The position numbers were made by a program, and so were the translations under genes. A DNA stretch of 64,000 bases. Origin: an uncultured Cedecea sp. GTDB taxonomy: Bacteria > Pseudomonadota > Gammaproteobacteria > Enterobacterales > Enterobacteriaceae. The notes beneath the pieces are model-generated. The model searched no databases, had not been told where the DNA came from, and saw nothing but the letters and a program-made list of their open reading frames with translations. This document shows positions 1 to 10,291 of the stretch, piece by piece (position 1 is the first letter of the stretch; each line of letters opens with the position of its first letter). The stretch is taken from positions 1 through 64,000 of the forward strand of contig NZ_CANMLV010000024.1 of the NCBI RefSeq assembly GCF_947498825.1, given 5' to 3'.

Positions 1-1
1 G

Positions 2-77
2 TGGTGGGTGATGACGGGATCGAACCGCCGACCCCCTCCTTGTAAGGGAGGTGCTCTCCCAGCTGAGCTAATCACCC
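2..77 (-). tRNA. tRNA-Val (anticodon UAC)
   Basis: The minus strand folds as a full 76-nt tRNA. The acceptor stem GGGTGAT/ATCACCC is followed by an encoded CCA, the D-arm contains AGCTCAGCTGGGAGAGC, the T-arm contains GGTTCGATCC, and the anticodon loop reads TTACAAG with anticodon TAC. In E. coli the valUXY-lysV cluster also lies divergent from gltX, so further tRNAs may continue beyond the window edge. Confidence 0.97.
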
Positions 78-94
78 CCGCTGTGTGGAGTCGC

Positions 95-122
95 ATTATA
101 GGGATAGTTGAAACTGAGTCAA
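95..122 (-). promoter_or_regulatory. Promoter of the tRNA-Val transcript
   Basis: On the minus strand a -35 box TTGACT (117-122) and a -10 box TATAAT (95-100) are 16 nt apart, just upstream of tRNA-Val. A GC-rich discriminator follows the -10 box, as in stringently controlled stable-RNA promoters. Confidence 0.75.
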
Positions 123-242
123 CGCATTTTGTTAAGTTTTTTTCTGTTAGTCTTAAAAATAAACGATGTAGGCAAGAAAGACTTAGCAGTGTTTTGTTTA
201 CCATCAAATCATCAGGAATATCACTCTTACCGGGCTGTAACA

Positions 243-270
243 TTGAGGAATTAGCCCACAGTGATAGAAT
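243..270 (+). promoter_or_regulatory. Possible gltX promoter
   Basis: TTGAGG (243-248) and TAGAAT (265-270) are separated by 16 nt and lie about 65 nt upstream of the gltX start. It is only a consensus match, with no independent support. Confidence 0.35.
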
Positions 271-334
271 GTTATTGTGAACTTTCCCTGGCAACTGTCG
301 TTTTTCGGCATTTCTGCGTAATTAAGGCCTTTTA

Positions 335-1747
335 ATGAAAATCAAAACTCGCTTTGCGCCAAGTCCGACTGGCTATCTCCACGTCGGTGGTGCTCGTACC
401 GCTCTTTATTCCTGGCTTTTTGCTCGTCACAATGATGGTGAGTTTGTATTACGTATCGAAGATACAGATCTCGAACGTTCCACCCCTGAAGCCATCGAAG
501 CCATTATGGATGGTATGAACTGGTTGAGCCTTGAGTGGGATGAAGGTCCTTATTTCCAGACTAAACGTTTTGACCGCTACAATGCAGCGATTGATGAAAT
601 GCTGGAAGCCGGAACAGCATATAAGTGCTATTGCTCCAAAGAGCGTTTAGATGAGCTACGTGAAACGCAAATGGCGAATCACGAAAAGCCGCGTTATGAC
701 GGTCATTGTCGCCACGATACTCATGAGCATGCAGCAGATGAGCCTTGTGTCGTTCGTTTTGCCAACCCGCAAGAAGGGTCTGTGATTTTTGACGATCAGA
801 TTCGTGGTCCTATTGAATTCAGTAATCAGGAACTTGATGACCTGATCATCCGTCGTACTGATGGCGCACCAACTTATAACTTCTGTGTGGTTGTTGATGA
901 CTGGGATATGCAAATTACTCACGTTATTCGTGGTGAAGACCATATCAATAACACACCACGTCAAATCAATATCCTGAAAGCGCTGAATGCGCCGGTTCCA
1001 CTTTATGCACACGTATCGATGATTAATGGTGATGACGGTAAAAAATTATCCAAACGTCATGGCGCAGTCAGCGTGATGCAATACCGTGATGATGGTTATT
1101 TACCGGAAGCCTTGCTCAACTATCTGGTGCGTTTGGGTTGGGCCCATGGCGATCAGGAAATATTTACCCGCGCAGAAATGATAGAGCTATTTTCTCTGAA
1201 CTCTGTCAGTAAGTCAGCGAGTGCCTTCAATACAGAAAAGTTGCAGTGGCTTAACCATCATTATATCAATCATTTGCCGCCAGAATATGTTGCTACTCAG
1301 CTTCAGTGGCATATTGAGCAGGAAAATATTGATACGCGCGTTGGTCCACAATTAGCTGATTTAGTTAAGCTTCTGGGTGAGCGTTGTAAGACACTTAAAG
1401 AAATGGCCCAGACCTGCCGCTATTTCTATGAAGATTTCGCTGAATTTGATGCTGATGCTGCGAAAAAACATCTGCGTCCGGTAGCCCGTCAGCCTTTAGA
1501 AGTCGTGCGTGACAAATTAGCGGCTATTACAGACTGGAGCGCTGAAAATGTCCATCAGGCGATTCAGGCAACTGCTGATGAGCTGGAAGTGGGTATGGGT
1601 AAAGTGGGAATGCCGCTACGCGTCGCTGTAACGGGCGGTGGCCAGTCGCCGGGTCTGGATGTGACTGTTCACGCCATCGGAAAAACGCGTGCGATAGAAC
1701 GTATTACAAAAGCTCTGGCGTTTATTAGTGAGCGTGAAGGACAGTAA
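335..1747 (+). CDS. gltX: Glutamate--tRNA ligase
   Basis: Class I glutamyl-tRNA synthetase, charging tRNA-Glu with glutamate in the cytosol. The 470-residue protein aligns from its first residues with E. coli GltX. The HIGH-equivalent [10 protein letters not shown] is at residues 9-18 and the KMSKS-equivalent KLSKR at about 237-241. The zinc-binding cysteines and histidine typical of the enterobacterial enzyme (YKCYC and GHCRHD segments) are present. The ATG start is set by conservation of [11 protein letters not shown]. It is divergent from tRNA-Val, as in E. coli, and followed by a terminator. Nothing unusual is seen in the sequence. Confidence 0.98.
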   Translation: MKIKTRFAPSPTGYLHVGGARTALYSWLFARHNDGEFVLRIEDTDLERSTPEAIEAIMDGMNWLSLEWDEGPYFQTKRFDRYNAAIDEMLEAGTAYKCYCSKERLDELRETQMANHEKPRYDGHCRHDTHEHAADEPCVVRFANPQEGSVIFDDQIRGPIEFSNQELDDLIIRRTDGAPTYNFCVVVDDWDMQITHVIRGEDHINNTPRQINILKALNAPVPLYAHVSMINGDDGKKLSKRHGAVSVMQYRDDGYLPEALLNYLVRLGWAHGDQEIFTRAEMIELFSLNSVSKSASAFNTEKLQWLNHHYINHLPPEYVATQLQWHIEQENIDTRVGPQLADLVKLLGERCKTLKEMAQTCRYFYEDFAEFDADAAKKHLRPVARQPLEVVRDKLAAITDWSAENVHQAIQATADELEVGMGKVGMPLRVAVTGGGQSPGLDVTVHAIGKTRAIERITKALAFISEREGQ

Positions 1748-1803
1748 GCGTTCGTTCTGTTCTGAATAGCCGGCATAAATTGCCGGCTCAAAGACTATTT
1801 TTA

Positions 1804-1844
1804 GTAACAGAGGACATGGTTACCTCTCCCTCTGTTACCTTTTT
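1804..1844 (+). terminator. Rho-independent terminator after gltX
   Basis: A 9-bp stem pairs GTAACAGAG (1804-1812) with CTCTGTTAC (1830-1838), followed by five T. A shorter hairpin (AGCCGGCA/TGCCGGCT, 1768-1788) lies just before it. Confidence 0.6.
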
Positions 1845-1849
1845 ATATC

Positions 1850-1977
1850 TGTACCCATCATTCTTCAGGTTGCCTGGATGTTGCGTGTGTGAGACGCGCC
1901 GAATCACATAATTTATCCATGTTCATCGACGAGCCTCACTTCGCACCTACAAACAACCCGAATTATTTTGGGTATAT
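1850..1977. repeat. Palindromic intergenic repeat, copy 1
   Basis: An imperfect inverted repeat of about 128 bp. The left end reads like TACCCATCATTCTTCAGGTTG and the right end like CAACCCGAATTATTTTGGG, with the core phrase GAATCACATAATTTATC between. It belongs to the same family as the copies near 22503, 42804, 50830 and 58060. It is a non-coding, MITE/YPAL-like element. Confidence 0.75.
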
Positions 1978-2016
1978 AGCTGCATAATCTCAGTCCAAGT
2001 CCAATGACTAAACAGG

Positions 2017-2370
2017 TTACTCATCTCTGATTCCCAGTCGAGTCAATACACCTGCAATACCGTCCCGCAATAGTATCGCAGCCATTCTTTGTTGTTCGCT
2101 ATCTGACATTTGCTGGAGTGAATTTAACAGCAGATTTTCCAGTGGTGTATCATTGGTGTTATAGCGAACCTGATTATCAGTGACGCGTCTGGCGCTATTG
2201 ATAAACTCTCGAACCTGTTCATCAATATGGATCAGACGGGCCTTACCACCCTGGACTCCCGGTTTGGGTGAGGTGGTCCAGCTTTGTTTTCGTACCCATT
2301 TGTTGATGGTTTGGCGACTGTAACCAGTAACTATGGCTAATTCCTCGGGTGTCATTCTTTCCTTGAGCAC
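2017..2370 (-). CDS. yfeC: YfeC-like putative DNA-binding regulator (DUF1323)
   Basis: A 117-residue protein with an N-terminal helix-turn-helix segment (MTPEELAIVTGYSRQTINKW, about residues 6-25). This is followed by the basic WTTSPKPGVQGGKARLIHID stretch typical of E. coli YfeC/YfeD, which also lie beside gltX. It is presumably a small transcriptional regulator; the target is unknown. The 2370 start is GTG, preceded by AAAAGGAATCACT. An internal ATG at 2355, behind CAAGGAAAGA, is an equally plausible start and would shorten the protein by five residues. The gene is convergent with gltX. Family identity is clear; biological role is not. Confidence 0.8.
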   Translation of the reverse strand: MLKERMTPEELAIVTGYSRQTINKWVRKQSWTTSPKPGVQGGKARLIHIDEQVREFINSARRVTDNQVRYNTNDTPLENLLLNSLQQMSDSEQQRMAAILLRDGIAGVLTRLGIRDE

Positions 2371-2532
2371 AGTGATTCCTTTTCATTTCCTGAAGGGAGG
2401 GGAGTTGTTTATTTTATTGAAGTACTTTACTTCAAACTGTGACAGAATTAACTACAATGCGACTTGATGCAATCAGGATTTACTCAGGACGATGACTTTT
2501 TAGGCGATCGAGCGCGGAAAAACAATTTGCCG

Positions 2533-2561
2533 TTGACAGCCTATGATGGGTTTCATATTAT
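2533..2561 (+). promoter_or_regulatory. Promoter of the tRNA-Ala pair
   Basis: A perfect -35 TTGACA (2533-2538) and a -10 TATTAT (2556-2561) are 17 nt apart. The GC-rich discriminator GCCGACCG follows. Position and composition fit a strong stable-RNA promoter. Confidence 0.8.
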
Positions 2562-2594
2562 GCCGACCGTCAGCACGACAAGGTTATATGGTCT

Positions 2595-2670
<76 letters not shown>

Positions 2671-2714
2671 AATCTTTACCAGCAAGATTTGAACCATAGT
2701 AAAACCAACAATAT

Positions 2715-2790
<76 letters not shown>

Positions 2791-2797
2791 TATTCGA

Positions 2798-2822
2798 ACC
2801 CCCGCAATTGCGGGGGTTTTTG
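2798..2822 (+). terminator. Terminator of the tRNA-Ala transcript
   Basis: A strong hairpin AACCCCCGCAATTGCGGGGG followed by five T, directly after the second tRNA. Confidence 0.9.
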
Positions 2823-2975
2823 CTTTGTATTGCAGATATTCGAAATCTATATGAAGTTATTTTCTGCGATGTAATTGCACACTTCCCCATCAATTTTAGT
2901 TGTTCTTCTTCTTATTATTATCCGAAAGTTTTCTCTGAGTACGATATAAAAACCTCTTGGTCGTCATTAAACGAC

Positions 2976-3006
2976 AAAAAACCGGGCCAATCAGGTCCCG
3001 GTTTTT
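2976..3006 (-). terminator. Terminator of nupC
   Basis: AAAAACCGGG (2977-2986) and CCCGGTTTTT (2997-3006) form a 10-bp inverted repeat. Read on the minus strand it gives a hairpin plus U-run 44 nt after the nupC stop. The symmetry means it could act in both directions. Confidence 0.85.
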
Positions 3007-3049
3007 AGGTCAAATCTCAGACGCTGTAAAAATCAGACAATGCCCGGTA

Positions 3050-4237
3050 TTAGATAACCAGTGCTGCAACAGAAGCAGACAGGATACTTACAAGCGTTGA
3101 ACCATACAGCAGTTTCAGGCCGAAACGTGATACCACGTTACCTTGCTCTTCATTCAGGCCTTTAATCGCACCGGCGATAATACCAATAGATGAGAAGTTA
3201 GCGAAGGATACCAGGAATACCGACAGGATACCTACTGAACGAGGGGACAAAGTACTGGCAATATTTTTCAGGTCCAGCATAGCAACGAATTCATTCGAAA
3301 CCAGTTTGGTTGCCATGATACTACCTACCTGTAACGCTTCACTTGCTGGAATACCCATTACCCAGGCAATAGGATAGAAGAGATAACCGAGAATTTCCTG
3401 GAAAGAGATCCCCAGTACGGTAGTAAACAGTGCGTTCAGCGCAGAAATCAAGGCGATAAAACCAATCAGCATAGCTGCAACGATAACTGCAACCTTGAAA
3501 CCTGCCAGAATATATTCACCCAGCATTTCAAAGAAACTTTGTCCTGCATGAGTATTGGTCATTTCCAGCTTATCTTCTGACTCATCAACCCGGTAAGGGT
3601 TGATAAGAGAAACAACAATGAAGGTGCTGAACATGTTCAATACCAGCGCTGCGACCACATACTGGGCATCCAATAGTGTCATATATGCACCGACAATGGA
3701 CATAGAAACTGTCGACATAGCGGTAGCGGACATGGTGTACATGCGATTACGTGACATTTTTCCGAGAATATCTTTATAAGCAATAAAGTTCTCAGATTGT
3801 CCAAGTATCAATGAACTGACAGCGTTAAATGATTCCAGTTTACCCATACCGTTGACTTTAGAAAGCACGGTACCGATAGCGCGGATAACAATGGGTAGCA
3901 CGCGAATGTGCTGCAGAATACCGATAAGAGCAGAGATAAAGATAATCGGGCAGAGTACTTTCAGGAAGAAGAACGCCAAGCCTTCATCGTTCATTTTGCC
4001 GAAGACAAAGTCAGTCCCTTCGTTGGCAAAACCAAGGAGCTTCTCGAACATGCCGGAGAAACCTTGAACGAATCCTAAACCCACATCTGAAGTCAGGAAG
4101 AACCAGGCCAGTAACACTTCAATAACCAGCAACTGGATAATAAAGCGAATGCGTATTTGTTTGCGGTTAGGACTGACCAAGATAGCAAGCAGTGCAACAA
4201 CAGCAAGCGCTAAAATGAAATGCAGAATATGGGACAT
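3050..4237 (-). CDS. nupC: Nucleoside:proton symporter NupC
   Basis: Inner-membrane concentrative nucleoside transporter (CNT family) importing nucleosides with protons. The 395 residues align along nearly the whole of E. coli NupC (400 aa). About eight hydrophobic helices are visible, plus the family segment [17 protein letters not shown] in the substrate-binding half and [10 protein letters not shown] in a loop. It is divergent from mntH across a 345-bp gap. A weak CRP-like match (AGTGA-N6-ATACA, 4352-4367) lies upstream, in keeping with CRP/CytR control in E. coli, but is not convincing alone. Confidence 0.96.
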   Translation of the reverse strand: MSHILHFILALAVVALLAILVSPNRKQIRIRFIIQLLVIEVLLAWFFLTSDVGLGFVQGFSGMFEKLLGFANEGTDFVFGKMNDEGLAFFFLKVLCPIIFISALIGILQHIRVLPIVIRAIGTVLSKVNGMGKLESFNAVSSLILGQSENFIAYKDILGKMSRNRMYTMSATAMSTVSMSIVGAYMTLLDAQYVVAALVLNMFSTFIVVSLINPYRVDESEDKLEMTNTHAGQSFFEMLGEYILAGFKVAVIVAAMLIGFIALISALNALFTTVLGISFQEILGYLFYPIAWVMGIPASEALQVGSIMATKLVSNEFVAMLDLKNIASTLSPRSVGILSVFLVSFANFSSIGIIAGAIKGLNEEQGNVVSRFGLKLLYGSTLVSILSASVAALVI

Positions 4238-4531
4238 ATTTGCTCCGAGTTTGAGGCAAGTTTAGTTTCGTTGCACATTCTATGTAACAGGAAACAATAA
4301 AATGAGATCCGCTCCACAAAATAGGAATGTTCTATAATTCAAAATCAAAATAGTGATCTGCCATACAATTTACATATACTGAAAGAATGACGAGTTTATG
4401 TTAATAGATGTGGATAAATGTTACCTGTTGCTCAAATAATATCATATGAACTGCTGCGTTTTTTCTGATAGTTAGTCCATCCTTTCGTTTAAATACCGTC
4501 TAACTCCTCTAAGTTACACTTGTCGGCTGGT

Positions 4532-4568
4532 TATAATTTGTTAGCATTAAATATAGCAAAGGCTATAT
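4532..4568 (+). promoter_or_regulatory. mntH -10 region and MntR operator
   Basis: TATAAT at 4532-4537 is followed by ATATAGC-AAAG-GCTATAT (4551-4568), a palindrome with 7-bp arms. It closely matches the MntR box of E. coli mntH (ATAGCAAAGGCTAT core). Position between promoter and start codon fits manganese-dependent repression. The match is seen in the sequence; MntR itself is not in the window. Confidence 0.85.
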
Positions 4569-4582
4569 CCCGGAGATACGCA

Positions 4583-5818
4583 GTGAGCGAACGTCACATT
4601 AAACATAGCACCGGGCGAACAAGTCGCAAATTACGTCTGGCGTTAATGGGACCTGCCTTTATTGCAGCGATTGGCTACATTGATCCGGGGAACTTTGCTA
4701 CGAACATCCAGGCAGGCGCCCGTTTTGGTTATCAGTTACTGTGGGTTGTGGTCTGGGCTAATATCATGGCGGCGTTAATCCAGGTTTTATCGGCAAAACT
4801 TGGGATCGCGACAGGAAAGAACCTGGCAGAGCACATTCGTGATAATTATCCGAAACCCATGGTGTGGTTTTACTGGATTCAGGCGGAAATTATTGCGATG
4901 GCGACCGACCTCGCGGAATTTATTGGTGCAGCCATCGGTTTTAAACTGATTCTGGGGATCTCGCTACTTCAGGGCGCAGTGCTGACAGGAATTGCCACCT
5001 TTCTTATCTTGATGTTACAAAACCGCGGGCAGAAGCCTCTGGAAGTCGTTATTGCTGGCTTACTGCTGTTTGTGGCAGCTGCTTATCTGGTTGAGCTGAT
5101 TTTTTCCCAGCCTGATATGGTGCAACTTGGGCAGGGCATGTTAATGCCCACTCTGCCAAATTCTGAAGCGGTATTTCTGGCGGCCGGAGTACTGGGTGCC
5201 ACTATCATGCCACACGTTATTTATCTTCATTCGTCTCTGACGCAAGGGCAGGAGGCGGGGGGGCGGGCTGCACGCTATTCGGCAACTAAATGGGATGTGG
5301 GCATTGCCATGACCATTGCCGGGTTTGTCAATATTGCGATGATGGCAACCGCAGCGGCGGCATTTCACTTCAGCGGATACTCAGGTGTTGCCGAACTTGA
5401 AGATGCTTATAAGGCACTAGAGCCATTACTGGGCCATGCTGCGGCAACTATCTTTGGTTTGAGTCTGGTGGCTGCCGGACTCTCTTCTACTGTGGTCGGA
5501 ACACTGGCCGGTCAGGTCGTGATGCAGGGATTTGTGCATTTTTATATCCCACTCTGGTTGCGCCGAGCGGTAACCATGATCCCTTCTTTTGTGGTTATCT
5601 TATTAGGACTGGATCCGACGCGAATACTGGTGATGAGTCAGGTATTGCTGAGTTTCGGTATTGCTCTGGCGCTGGTACCGTTACTGTTATTTACTAATAA
5701 TAAAAAGTTGATGGGTGATTTAGTCAATACGCACTATATGCGCATGATTGTCTGGATGATTGTGATTATCGTGGTTGCGTTAAATATGTGGCTTATCTTC
5801 GCGACGTTAACCGATTAA
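4583..5818 (+). CDS. mntH: Mn(II)/proton symporter MntH (NRAMP)
   Basis: Inner-membrane NRAMP transporter importing manganese, and more weakly iron, with protons. The NRAMP signature DPGN is at residues 34-37 and the second metal-site motif MPH is in the segment [13 protein letters not shown]. Eleven hydrophobic segments are visible. The start is the GTG at 4583, behind CCCGGAGATACGCA. It gives 411 residues, within one of E. coli MntH, and leaves the MntR box upstream. A longer reading from 4520 would run through promoter and operator and is rejected. Regulated by MntR on the evidence of the operator. Confidence 0.96.
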   Translation: MSERHIKHSTGRTSRKLRLALMGPAFIAAIGYIDPGNFATNIQAGARFGYQLLWVVVWANIMAALIQVLSAKLGIATGKNLAEHIRDNYPKPMVWFYWIQAEIIAMATDLAEFIGAAIGFKLILGISLLQGAVLTGIATFLILMLQNRGQKPLEVVIAGLLLFVAAAYLVELIFSQPDMVQLGQGMLMPTLPNSEAVFLAAGVLGATIMPHVIYLHSSLTQGQEAGGRAARYSATKWDVGIAMTIAGFVNIAMMATAAAAFHFSGYSGVAELEDAYKALEPLLGHAAATIFGLSLVAAGLSSTVVGTLAGQVVMQGFVHFYIPLWLRRAVTMIPSFVVILLGLDPTRILVMSQVLLSFGIALALVPLLLFTNNKKLMGDLVNTHYMRMIVWMIVIIVVALNMWLIFATLTD

Positions 5819-5856
5819 GAAGGCAGAAGGCAGGGAATTTAATCCCTGCCAAAAAA

Positions 5857-6183
5857 TCAATGCCGGTGGTGATGGCGGCCTTTGCCTTTGCTATGCTTTC
5901 TGTCTTGATAGCCATCACGATAGCCACGTATATAGCTATCACGACCCCGATCTCTACCACGCTCCCAGCCTCTGTTGTAACGATGCCAGCTATTTTTTTG
6001 CCAGCGATAGTGGTCATGCCAGTCCCGACTATTGAGCCATTTTCCGCCGTCCCAGTAGTTTCCTCGATAGTCTCTGTCACCTATTTGTAATTTTATCGAA
6101 GGAAGCAGCGTTATTTCAGCGGCATTGGCCATAAAAGGCGCGCTGATGAATAACGTTAACGCTAGCATCAGTGGCTTTAGCAT
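5857..6183 (-). CDS. ypeC: YpeC family periplasmic protein (DUF2502)
   Basis: A 108-residue secreted protein of unknown function, the same length as E. coli YpeC. A signal peptide ends near NAA at residues 20-22. The mature part starts with the family motif [20 protein letters not shown], then becomes rich in Trp, Arg, Tyr and Gly and ends in a His-rich tail ([10 protein letters not shown]). The start at 6183 is chosen because AGGAGT lies 8 nt upstream and a signal peptide follows at once; a reading 11 codons longer has no such support. It sits between mntH and glk as in E. coli, but yfeO is missing. The basic, His-rich tail suggests metal or polyanion binding, which is only inference. Confidence 0.88.
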   Translation of the reverse strand: MLKPLMLALTLFISAPFMANAAEITLLPSIKLQIGDRDYRGNYWDGGKWLNSRDWHDHYRWQKNSWHRYNRGWERGRDRGRDSYIRGYRDGYQDRKHSKGKGRHHHRH

Positions 6184-6355
6184 ATTTTGTACTCCTGGAT
6201 ATACATCGGCCCCCAATGGCCTGTAATCTCATATTATCGGTAACAATCAAACCGGATATTGCCAAAACTCTTAATTTATCGTCGATCAGAGTTTTCTCAT
6301 CGCTGTGTCACGCAAACCCTACCCCCGTCGCGAGCTGAATCGAGTCGCCTTGGAA

Positions 6356-6371
6356 TGTGATCCAGTTCACT
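6356..6371. promoter_or_regulatory. CRP-like site between ypeC and glk
   Basis: TGTGA-TCCAGT-TCACT matches the CRP consensus TGTGA-N6-TCACA in nine of ten specified bases. It lies 97 bp from the glk start and 173 bp from the ypeC start, so either divergent gene could be the target. Confidence 0.55.
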
Positions 6372-6467
6372 TTTTACGTGCTTCCTGAACGATCGTCTTG
6401 TTGTTTAAGCGGGCAAAATCTACAGTAGCGAAAGAATGATTTGTGACTTTACTGGAGTGATTAAACC

Positions 6468-7433
6468 ATGACCAAATATGCGTTGGTGGGAGATGTCGGG
6501 GGCACTAATGCGCGTCTGGCGTTATGTAGCCTGGATAATGGCGATATTGAACAGATAAAGACCTTTTCCGGACTGGATTTTCCCAGCCTTGAAGCGGTTG
6601 TTGCTCATTATCTGACTACGATTGATGCCACAATCAAAGACGCCTCTATTGCCATTGCCTGCCCTATTACTGGCGACTGGGTAGCAATGACTAACCACAC
6701 ATGGGCTTTTTCTATCGAGGAGATGAGAAATAACCTTGGTCTGGATACTCTGGAAATCATTAACGACTTCACTGCGGTGTCGATGGCGATTCCGATGATT
6801 AAACCTGAGCACTTGATTCAGTTTGGGGGCGGTGCTCCCGTTGCTGGCAAACCCGTTGCCGTCTACGGAGCCGGTACCGGTTTGGGCGTGAGTCACTTGG
6901 TTCATGTTGATCAACGCTGGGTAAGTTTGCCGGGTGAAGGCGGGCACGTTGATTTTGCACCGAACAGCGAAGAAGAAGGCATTATTCTGGAAGTGTTACG
7001 CGCTGAAATTGGTCATGTTTCAGCAGAACGTGTTCTGTCAGGTCCGGGATTAGTTAACCTGTATCGCGCTATTGTTAAAGCAGATAACCGGACGCCGGAA
7101 AACTACCAACCGAGTGATATTACCGAACGAGCTCTGGCCGATAGCTGTACCGATTGCCGTCGGGCGCTGTCACTGTTCTGCGTGATTATGGGGCGCTTTG
7201 GTGGCAACCTGGCGCTGAATCTGGGAACCTTTGGCGGGGTCTATATCGCCGGGGGGATTGTGCCGCGCTTTATGGACTTCTTTAAAGCATCAGGTTTCCG
7301 GGCTGCATTTGAAGATAAAGGGCGTTTTAAAGAGTACGTCAAAGATATTCCGGTCTATTTGATTGCCCACGATCAGCCAGGCCTTTTAGGTGCGGGTGCG
7401 CATCTGCGCCAGGTATTGGGTAAAGTGCTCTAA
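6468..7433 (+). CDS. glk: Glucokinase
   Basis: Cytosolic ATP-dependent phosphorylation of glucose to glucose-6-phosphate (ROK-like bacterial glucokinase family). 321 residues, the same length as E. coli Glk. The N-terminal phosphate loop [13 protein letters not shown] (7-19), [15 protein letters not shown], the catalytic-domain INDFTAVS, and [11 protein letters not shown] are all present. The ATG at 6468 has GGAGTG 8-13 nt upstream. It is single-gene, divergent from ypeC, and may be under CRP through the site at 6356. Confidence 0.98.
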   Translation: MTKYALVGDVGGTNARLALCSLDNGDIEQIKTFSGLDFPSLEAVVAHYLTTIDATIKDASIAIACPITGDWVAMTNHTWAFSIEEMRNNLGLDTLEIINDFTAVSMAIPMIKPEHLIQFGGGAPVAGKPVAVYGAGTGLGVSHLVHVDQRWVSLPGEGGHVDFAPNSEEEGIILEVLRAEIGHVSAERVLSGPGLVNLYRAIVKADNRTPENYQPSDITERALADSCTDCRRALSLFCVIMGRFGGNLALNLGTFGGVYIAGGIVPRFMDFFKASGFRAAFEDKGRFKEYVKDIPVYLIAHDQPGLLGAGAHLRQVLGKVL

Positions 7434-7729
7434 TCCCTTCGTGATATATCAAAAGCAATCATTGATACAGGCATTTCGGTGCCTGTTCTCACATCACTAC
7501 CCTATGTTATAAGATGATTTGCATTTCCAGTAGAATATACCGCTATTAAACTCCTGTTTATTGATGTATTTCGCTAATTCATTCTGCATCCTCCCCTGGT
7601 CTAATGAGTAAATATATTCTCAGTCCCCTCTCGACAACCTGTTTTATTTCAGGCTATTGTCAGCGCTATGCCACCTCATGTGGCAGCGTCGCTCGGACGG
7701 TCCGGGCGCTCACGTAATCAGAGGAATTT

Positions 7730-8968
7730 ATGGCTGACTCCAGTCCAAAGCGTCATTTTTCGCGTATCGATCGTCTTCCCCCTTATGTATTTAATATTAC
7801 CGCTGAATTGAAAATGGCTGCGCGTAGGCGCGGCGAAGATATTATCGATTTTAGTATGGGTAATCCGGACGGTGCGACTCCTCCTCATATCGTTGAAAAA
7901 CTCTGTGCTGTGGCGCAGCGTGAAGATACGCATGGTTATTCAACCTCACGCGGCATCCCACGTTTACGCAGAGCTATTTCGGGCTGGTACAAGGAAAGGT
8001 ACAACGTTGATATTGATCCGGAAACGGAAGCCATTGTCACGATAGGCTCTAAAGAAGGTCTGGCACATTTGATGTTGGCGACCCTTGATCATGGTGACAC
8101 GGTACTGGTGCCTAATCCCAGTTATCCTATTCATATCTATGGCGCTGTTATCGCGGGGGCGCAGGTTCGTTCTGTCCCGCTGGTTGAAGGTATCGACTTT
8201 TTTGCCGAACTGGAACGTGCGATTCGGGAAAGTTATCCGAAACCCAAAATGATGATCCTCGGTTTCCCGTCTAACCCAACTGCACAATGTGTGGAACTGG
8301 AATTTTTTGAGAAAGTCGTTGCTCTGGCTAAGCGCTACGATGTACTGGTGATCCACGATTTAGCCTACGCTGATATTGTCTATGATGGCTGGAAAGCCCC
8401 GTCGATTATGGAAGTACCTGGCGCTCGGGACGTTGCGGTAGAATTCTTCACCCTCTCTAAAAGTTACAATATGGCCGGCTGGCGTATTGGCTTTATGGTG
8501 GGAAATCAGGAACTGGTGAGTGCTTTGGCGCGAATCAAAAGCTATCACGACTACGGTACTTTTACCCCTCTGCAAGTGGCTGCTATTGCTGCTCTGGAAG
8601 GAGACCAGCAGTGTGTGCGTGACATCGCAGAGCAATACAAACGTCGTCGCGATGTCCTGGTAAAAGGGTTGCATGAAGCAGGCTGGATGGTTGAATGCCC
8701 GAAAGCATCAATGTACGTTTGGGCGAAAATACCAGATGCTTATATGGAAATGGGATCGCTGGAGTTCGCTAAAAAAATGCTCAAGGATGCGAAGGTTTGT
8801 ATTTCCCCGGGGATTGGTTTCGGTGAGTATGGTGATACGCATGTCCGTTTTGCCTTGATTGAAAACAGTGACCGTATCCGCCAGGCTGTCCGTGGGATAA
8901 AAACCATGTTCCGTAATGATGGATTACTGCCGAATAGCCCGAAAAATAACGCCGATTTGACTGATTAA
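7730..8968 (+). CDS. alaC: Glutamate--pyruvate aminotransferase AlaC
   Basis: PLP-dependent class I/II aminotransferase, the main alanine-forming transaminase with AlaA in E. coli. 412 residues, equal to E. coli AlaC and nearly identical over long stretches. The PLP lysine is K244 in [17 protein letters not shown]. The conserved NPTAQ and YADIVYDG segments of the fold are present. AGAGGAATTT lies just before the ATG. Monocistronic: a strong terminator follows at 8997. The 296-bp upstream gap shows no operator that I recognise. Confidence 0.97.
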   Translation: MADSSPKRHFSRIDRLPPYVFNITAELKMAARRRGEDIIDFSMGNPDGATPPHIVEKLCAVAQREDTHGYSTSRGIPRLRRAISGWYKERYNVDIDPETEAIVTIGSKEGLAHLMLATLDHGDTVLVPNPSYPIHIYGAVIAGAQVRSVPLVEGIDFFAELERAIRESYPKPKMMILGFPSNPTAQCVELEFFEKVVALAKRYDVLVIHDLAYADIVYDGWKAPSIMEVPGARDVAVEFFTLSKSYNMAGWRIGFMVGNQELVSALARIKSYHDYGTFTPLQVAAIAALEGDQQCVRDIAEQYKRRRDVLVKGLHEAGWMVECPKASMYVWAKIPDAYMEMGSLEFAKKMLKDAKVCISPGIGFGEYGDTHVRFALIENSDRIRQAVRGIKTMFRNDGLLPNSPKNNADLTD

Positions 8969-8996
8969 CTGCGTGCGGAATCTCTTCTTTAAAACA

Positions 8997-9027
8997 ACGA
9001 CAGGCTGGTAAACCTGTCGTTTTTTTG
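8997..9027 (+). terminator. Terminator of alaC
   Basis: ACGACAGG (8997-9004) pairs with CCTGTCGT (9013-9020), followed by seven T. Confidence 0.93.
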
Positions 9028-9043
9028 TACTGTTTGCTGTCCG

Positions 9044-9118
9044 TTATTCAATCATGAAGAAGAACGTGCCTGCCCATACCATCACCATGAACGAAGTACC
9101 CATCAGAAAGTATTTCAC
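9044..9118 (-). CDS. ypdK: Small membrane protein YpdK
   Basis: A 24-codon frame from GTG at 9118 encodes MKYFLMGTSFMVMVWAGTFF, then FMIE. It differs from E. coli YpdK (23 residues, MKYFFMGISFMVIVWAGTFA...) at only a few positions. That gene also neighbours alaC. It is one hydrophobic transmembrane helix. GGAG lies 10 nt upstream of the GTG. The function of YpdK is unknown. Conservation of sequence, size and position makes this a real gene despite its length. Confidence 0.87.
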   Translation of the reverse strand: MKYFLMGTSFMVMVWAGTFFFMIE

Positions 9119-9523
9119 TTAGTATCGCTCCGTGTTTTTGCACAAACATTAAACAAAAAAGGTCATCATTACTCCGATGGCGCTAATGTACTCTTAAGCA
9201 TAAATTAAAAACAAGTGTCTCAAAATTGTGACACTGATCGTTTTAAAGCGCGGACTAATCAACGTATCAGTCAGTTAAAATGAACCGAATTGTTTATAAA
9301 TGAGAGTCACTCTCAGTGACATACAGATGATGGATAAACTGATTTCACGAAAGTTATAAAAAAATATATATTTATTAAATGATTACAGATTAAATGTTCG
9401 TAGAAAAGTTATTTTTGAACCTGGGGTTGTGGGGGCTATTCACGTGACTGAACAGGTAAAATAGCCGGGTGAACAGGTCATATCGTGACGTATTTTTTTA
9501 TCTTTTAATGCAAAGAAAAACTG
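9119..9523. other. 405-bp gene-free gap with two palindromes
   Basis: No coding frame is convincing. Two dyads are visible: GTGTCTCAAAATTGTGACAC (9215-9234, five-base matching ends) and TGAGAGTCACTCTCA (9301-9315, perfect 7-bp arms). They lie roughly 200-310 bp upstream of pxpA and could be operators; no known binding protein is suggested. Confidence 0.5.
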
Positions 9524-10291
9524 ATGCTGAAGAAAATAGATTTAAATAGTGACTTGGGTGAGAGTTTTGGTCAGTGGCAGCTCGGCGATGATGCTGCTAT
9601 TTTACGCCTGGTGAGCAGTGCGAATGTTGCTTGCGGTTTCCATGCTGGTTCACCGGCTCAGTTACTGAAGACGCTCAAAGCGGCCAGGGCACAGGGCGTT
9701 ATTATTGGTGCTCATGTCAGTTATCCTGATTTGGTCGGTTTTGGGCGGCGCAATATGGATATTGCCAGTGAAGAGTTGACGGCTGACGTTATCTACCAGA
9801 TAGGGGCATTACAAGGTCTGGCCCTGGCGGCTGGAACTCAAGTGCGTTACGTGAAACCTCATGGTGCGCTCTACAATACGATAGCGTATAACGAACGCCA
9901 GGCGCTGGCGGTGATTGACGCTATTCTCGCCGTCAATCCAGCATTACCCTTAGTGGGACTGGCAGGTTCGCCCTTATTAAGCCTGGCACAACAAAAAGGT
10001 CTGAAAACGGTTGCAGAAGCCTTTGCTGACCGAGCTTATCACTCTGATGGTACTCTGGTATCCCGTCAGCAATCAGGCGCAGTGATCCACGATACCCGAC
10101 AGGTGGCAGAGCGTATGCTGCAATGGGTGACCGAAGGTGGACTCCTCTCGACAGAAGGCAAGTTTACCGCTATCGAAGCGCAGTCGATTTGTGTGCACGG
10201 TGATACGCCGGAAGCCGTAGCTATGGCGACAGAAATTCACCACTTATTGAAATCTCAAGGTATTGTGATTGGCTCTTTTTTGTCTGAGTAA
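9524..10291 (+). CDS. pxpA: 5-oxoprolinase subunit PxpA (LamB/YcsF family)
   Basis: With PxpB and PxpC, PxpA forms the ATP-dependent 5-oxoprolinase that hydrolyses 5-oxoproline (pyroglutamate) to glutamate. The 255-residue protein has the family opening [12 protein letters not shown], then [40 protein letters not shown] and [10 protein letters not shown], matching the whole E. coli PxpA length. The ribosome site is weak (AAAGAAAAACTG before ATG). The partners pxpB and pxpC, adjacent in E. coli, are not in this window. Either they are elsewhere or this copy serves another role. Confidence 0.9.
   Translation: MLKKIDLNSDLGESFGQWQLGDDAAILRLVSSANVACGFHAGSPAQLLKTLKAARAQGVIIGAHVSYPDLVGFGRRNMDIASEELTADVIYQIGALQGLALAAGTQVRYVKPHGALYNTIAYNERQALAVIDAILAVNPALPLVGLAGSPLLSLAQQKGLKTVAEAFADRAYHSDGTLVSRQQSGAVIHDTRQVAERMLQWVTEGGLLSTEGKFTAIEAQSICVHGDTPEAVAMATEIHHLLKSQGIVIGSFLSE

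Noticed and set aside
8-280. 90-codon frame at the left edge
   Set aside because: It overlaps the tRNA-Val gene and its promoter and resembles no protein.
4520-4582. Longer mntH start (TTG at 4520)
   Set aside because: The extra 21 codons run through the -10 box and the MntR operator, and the GTG at 4583 has a good ribosome site and matches E. coli length.
5829-5850. Hairpin GGCAGGGA/TCCCTGCC between mntH and ypeC as terminator
   Set aside because: No T-run follows on either strand; only an A-run is present on the plus side.
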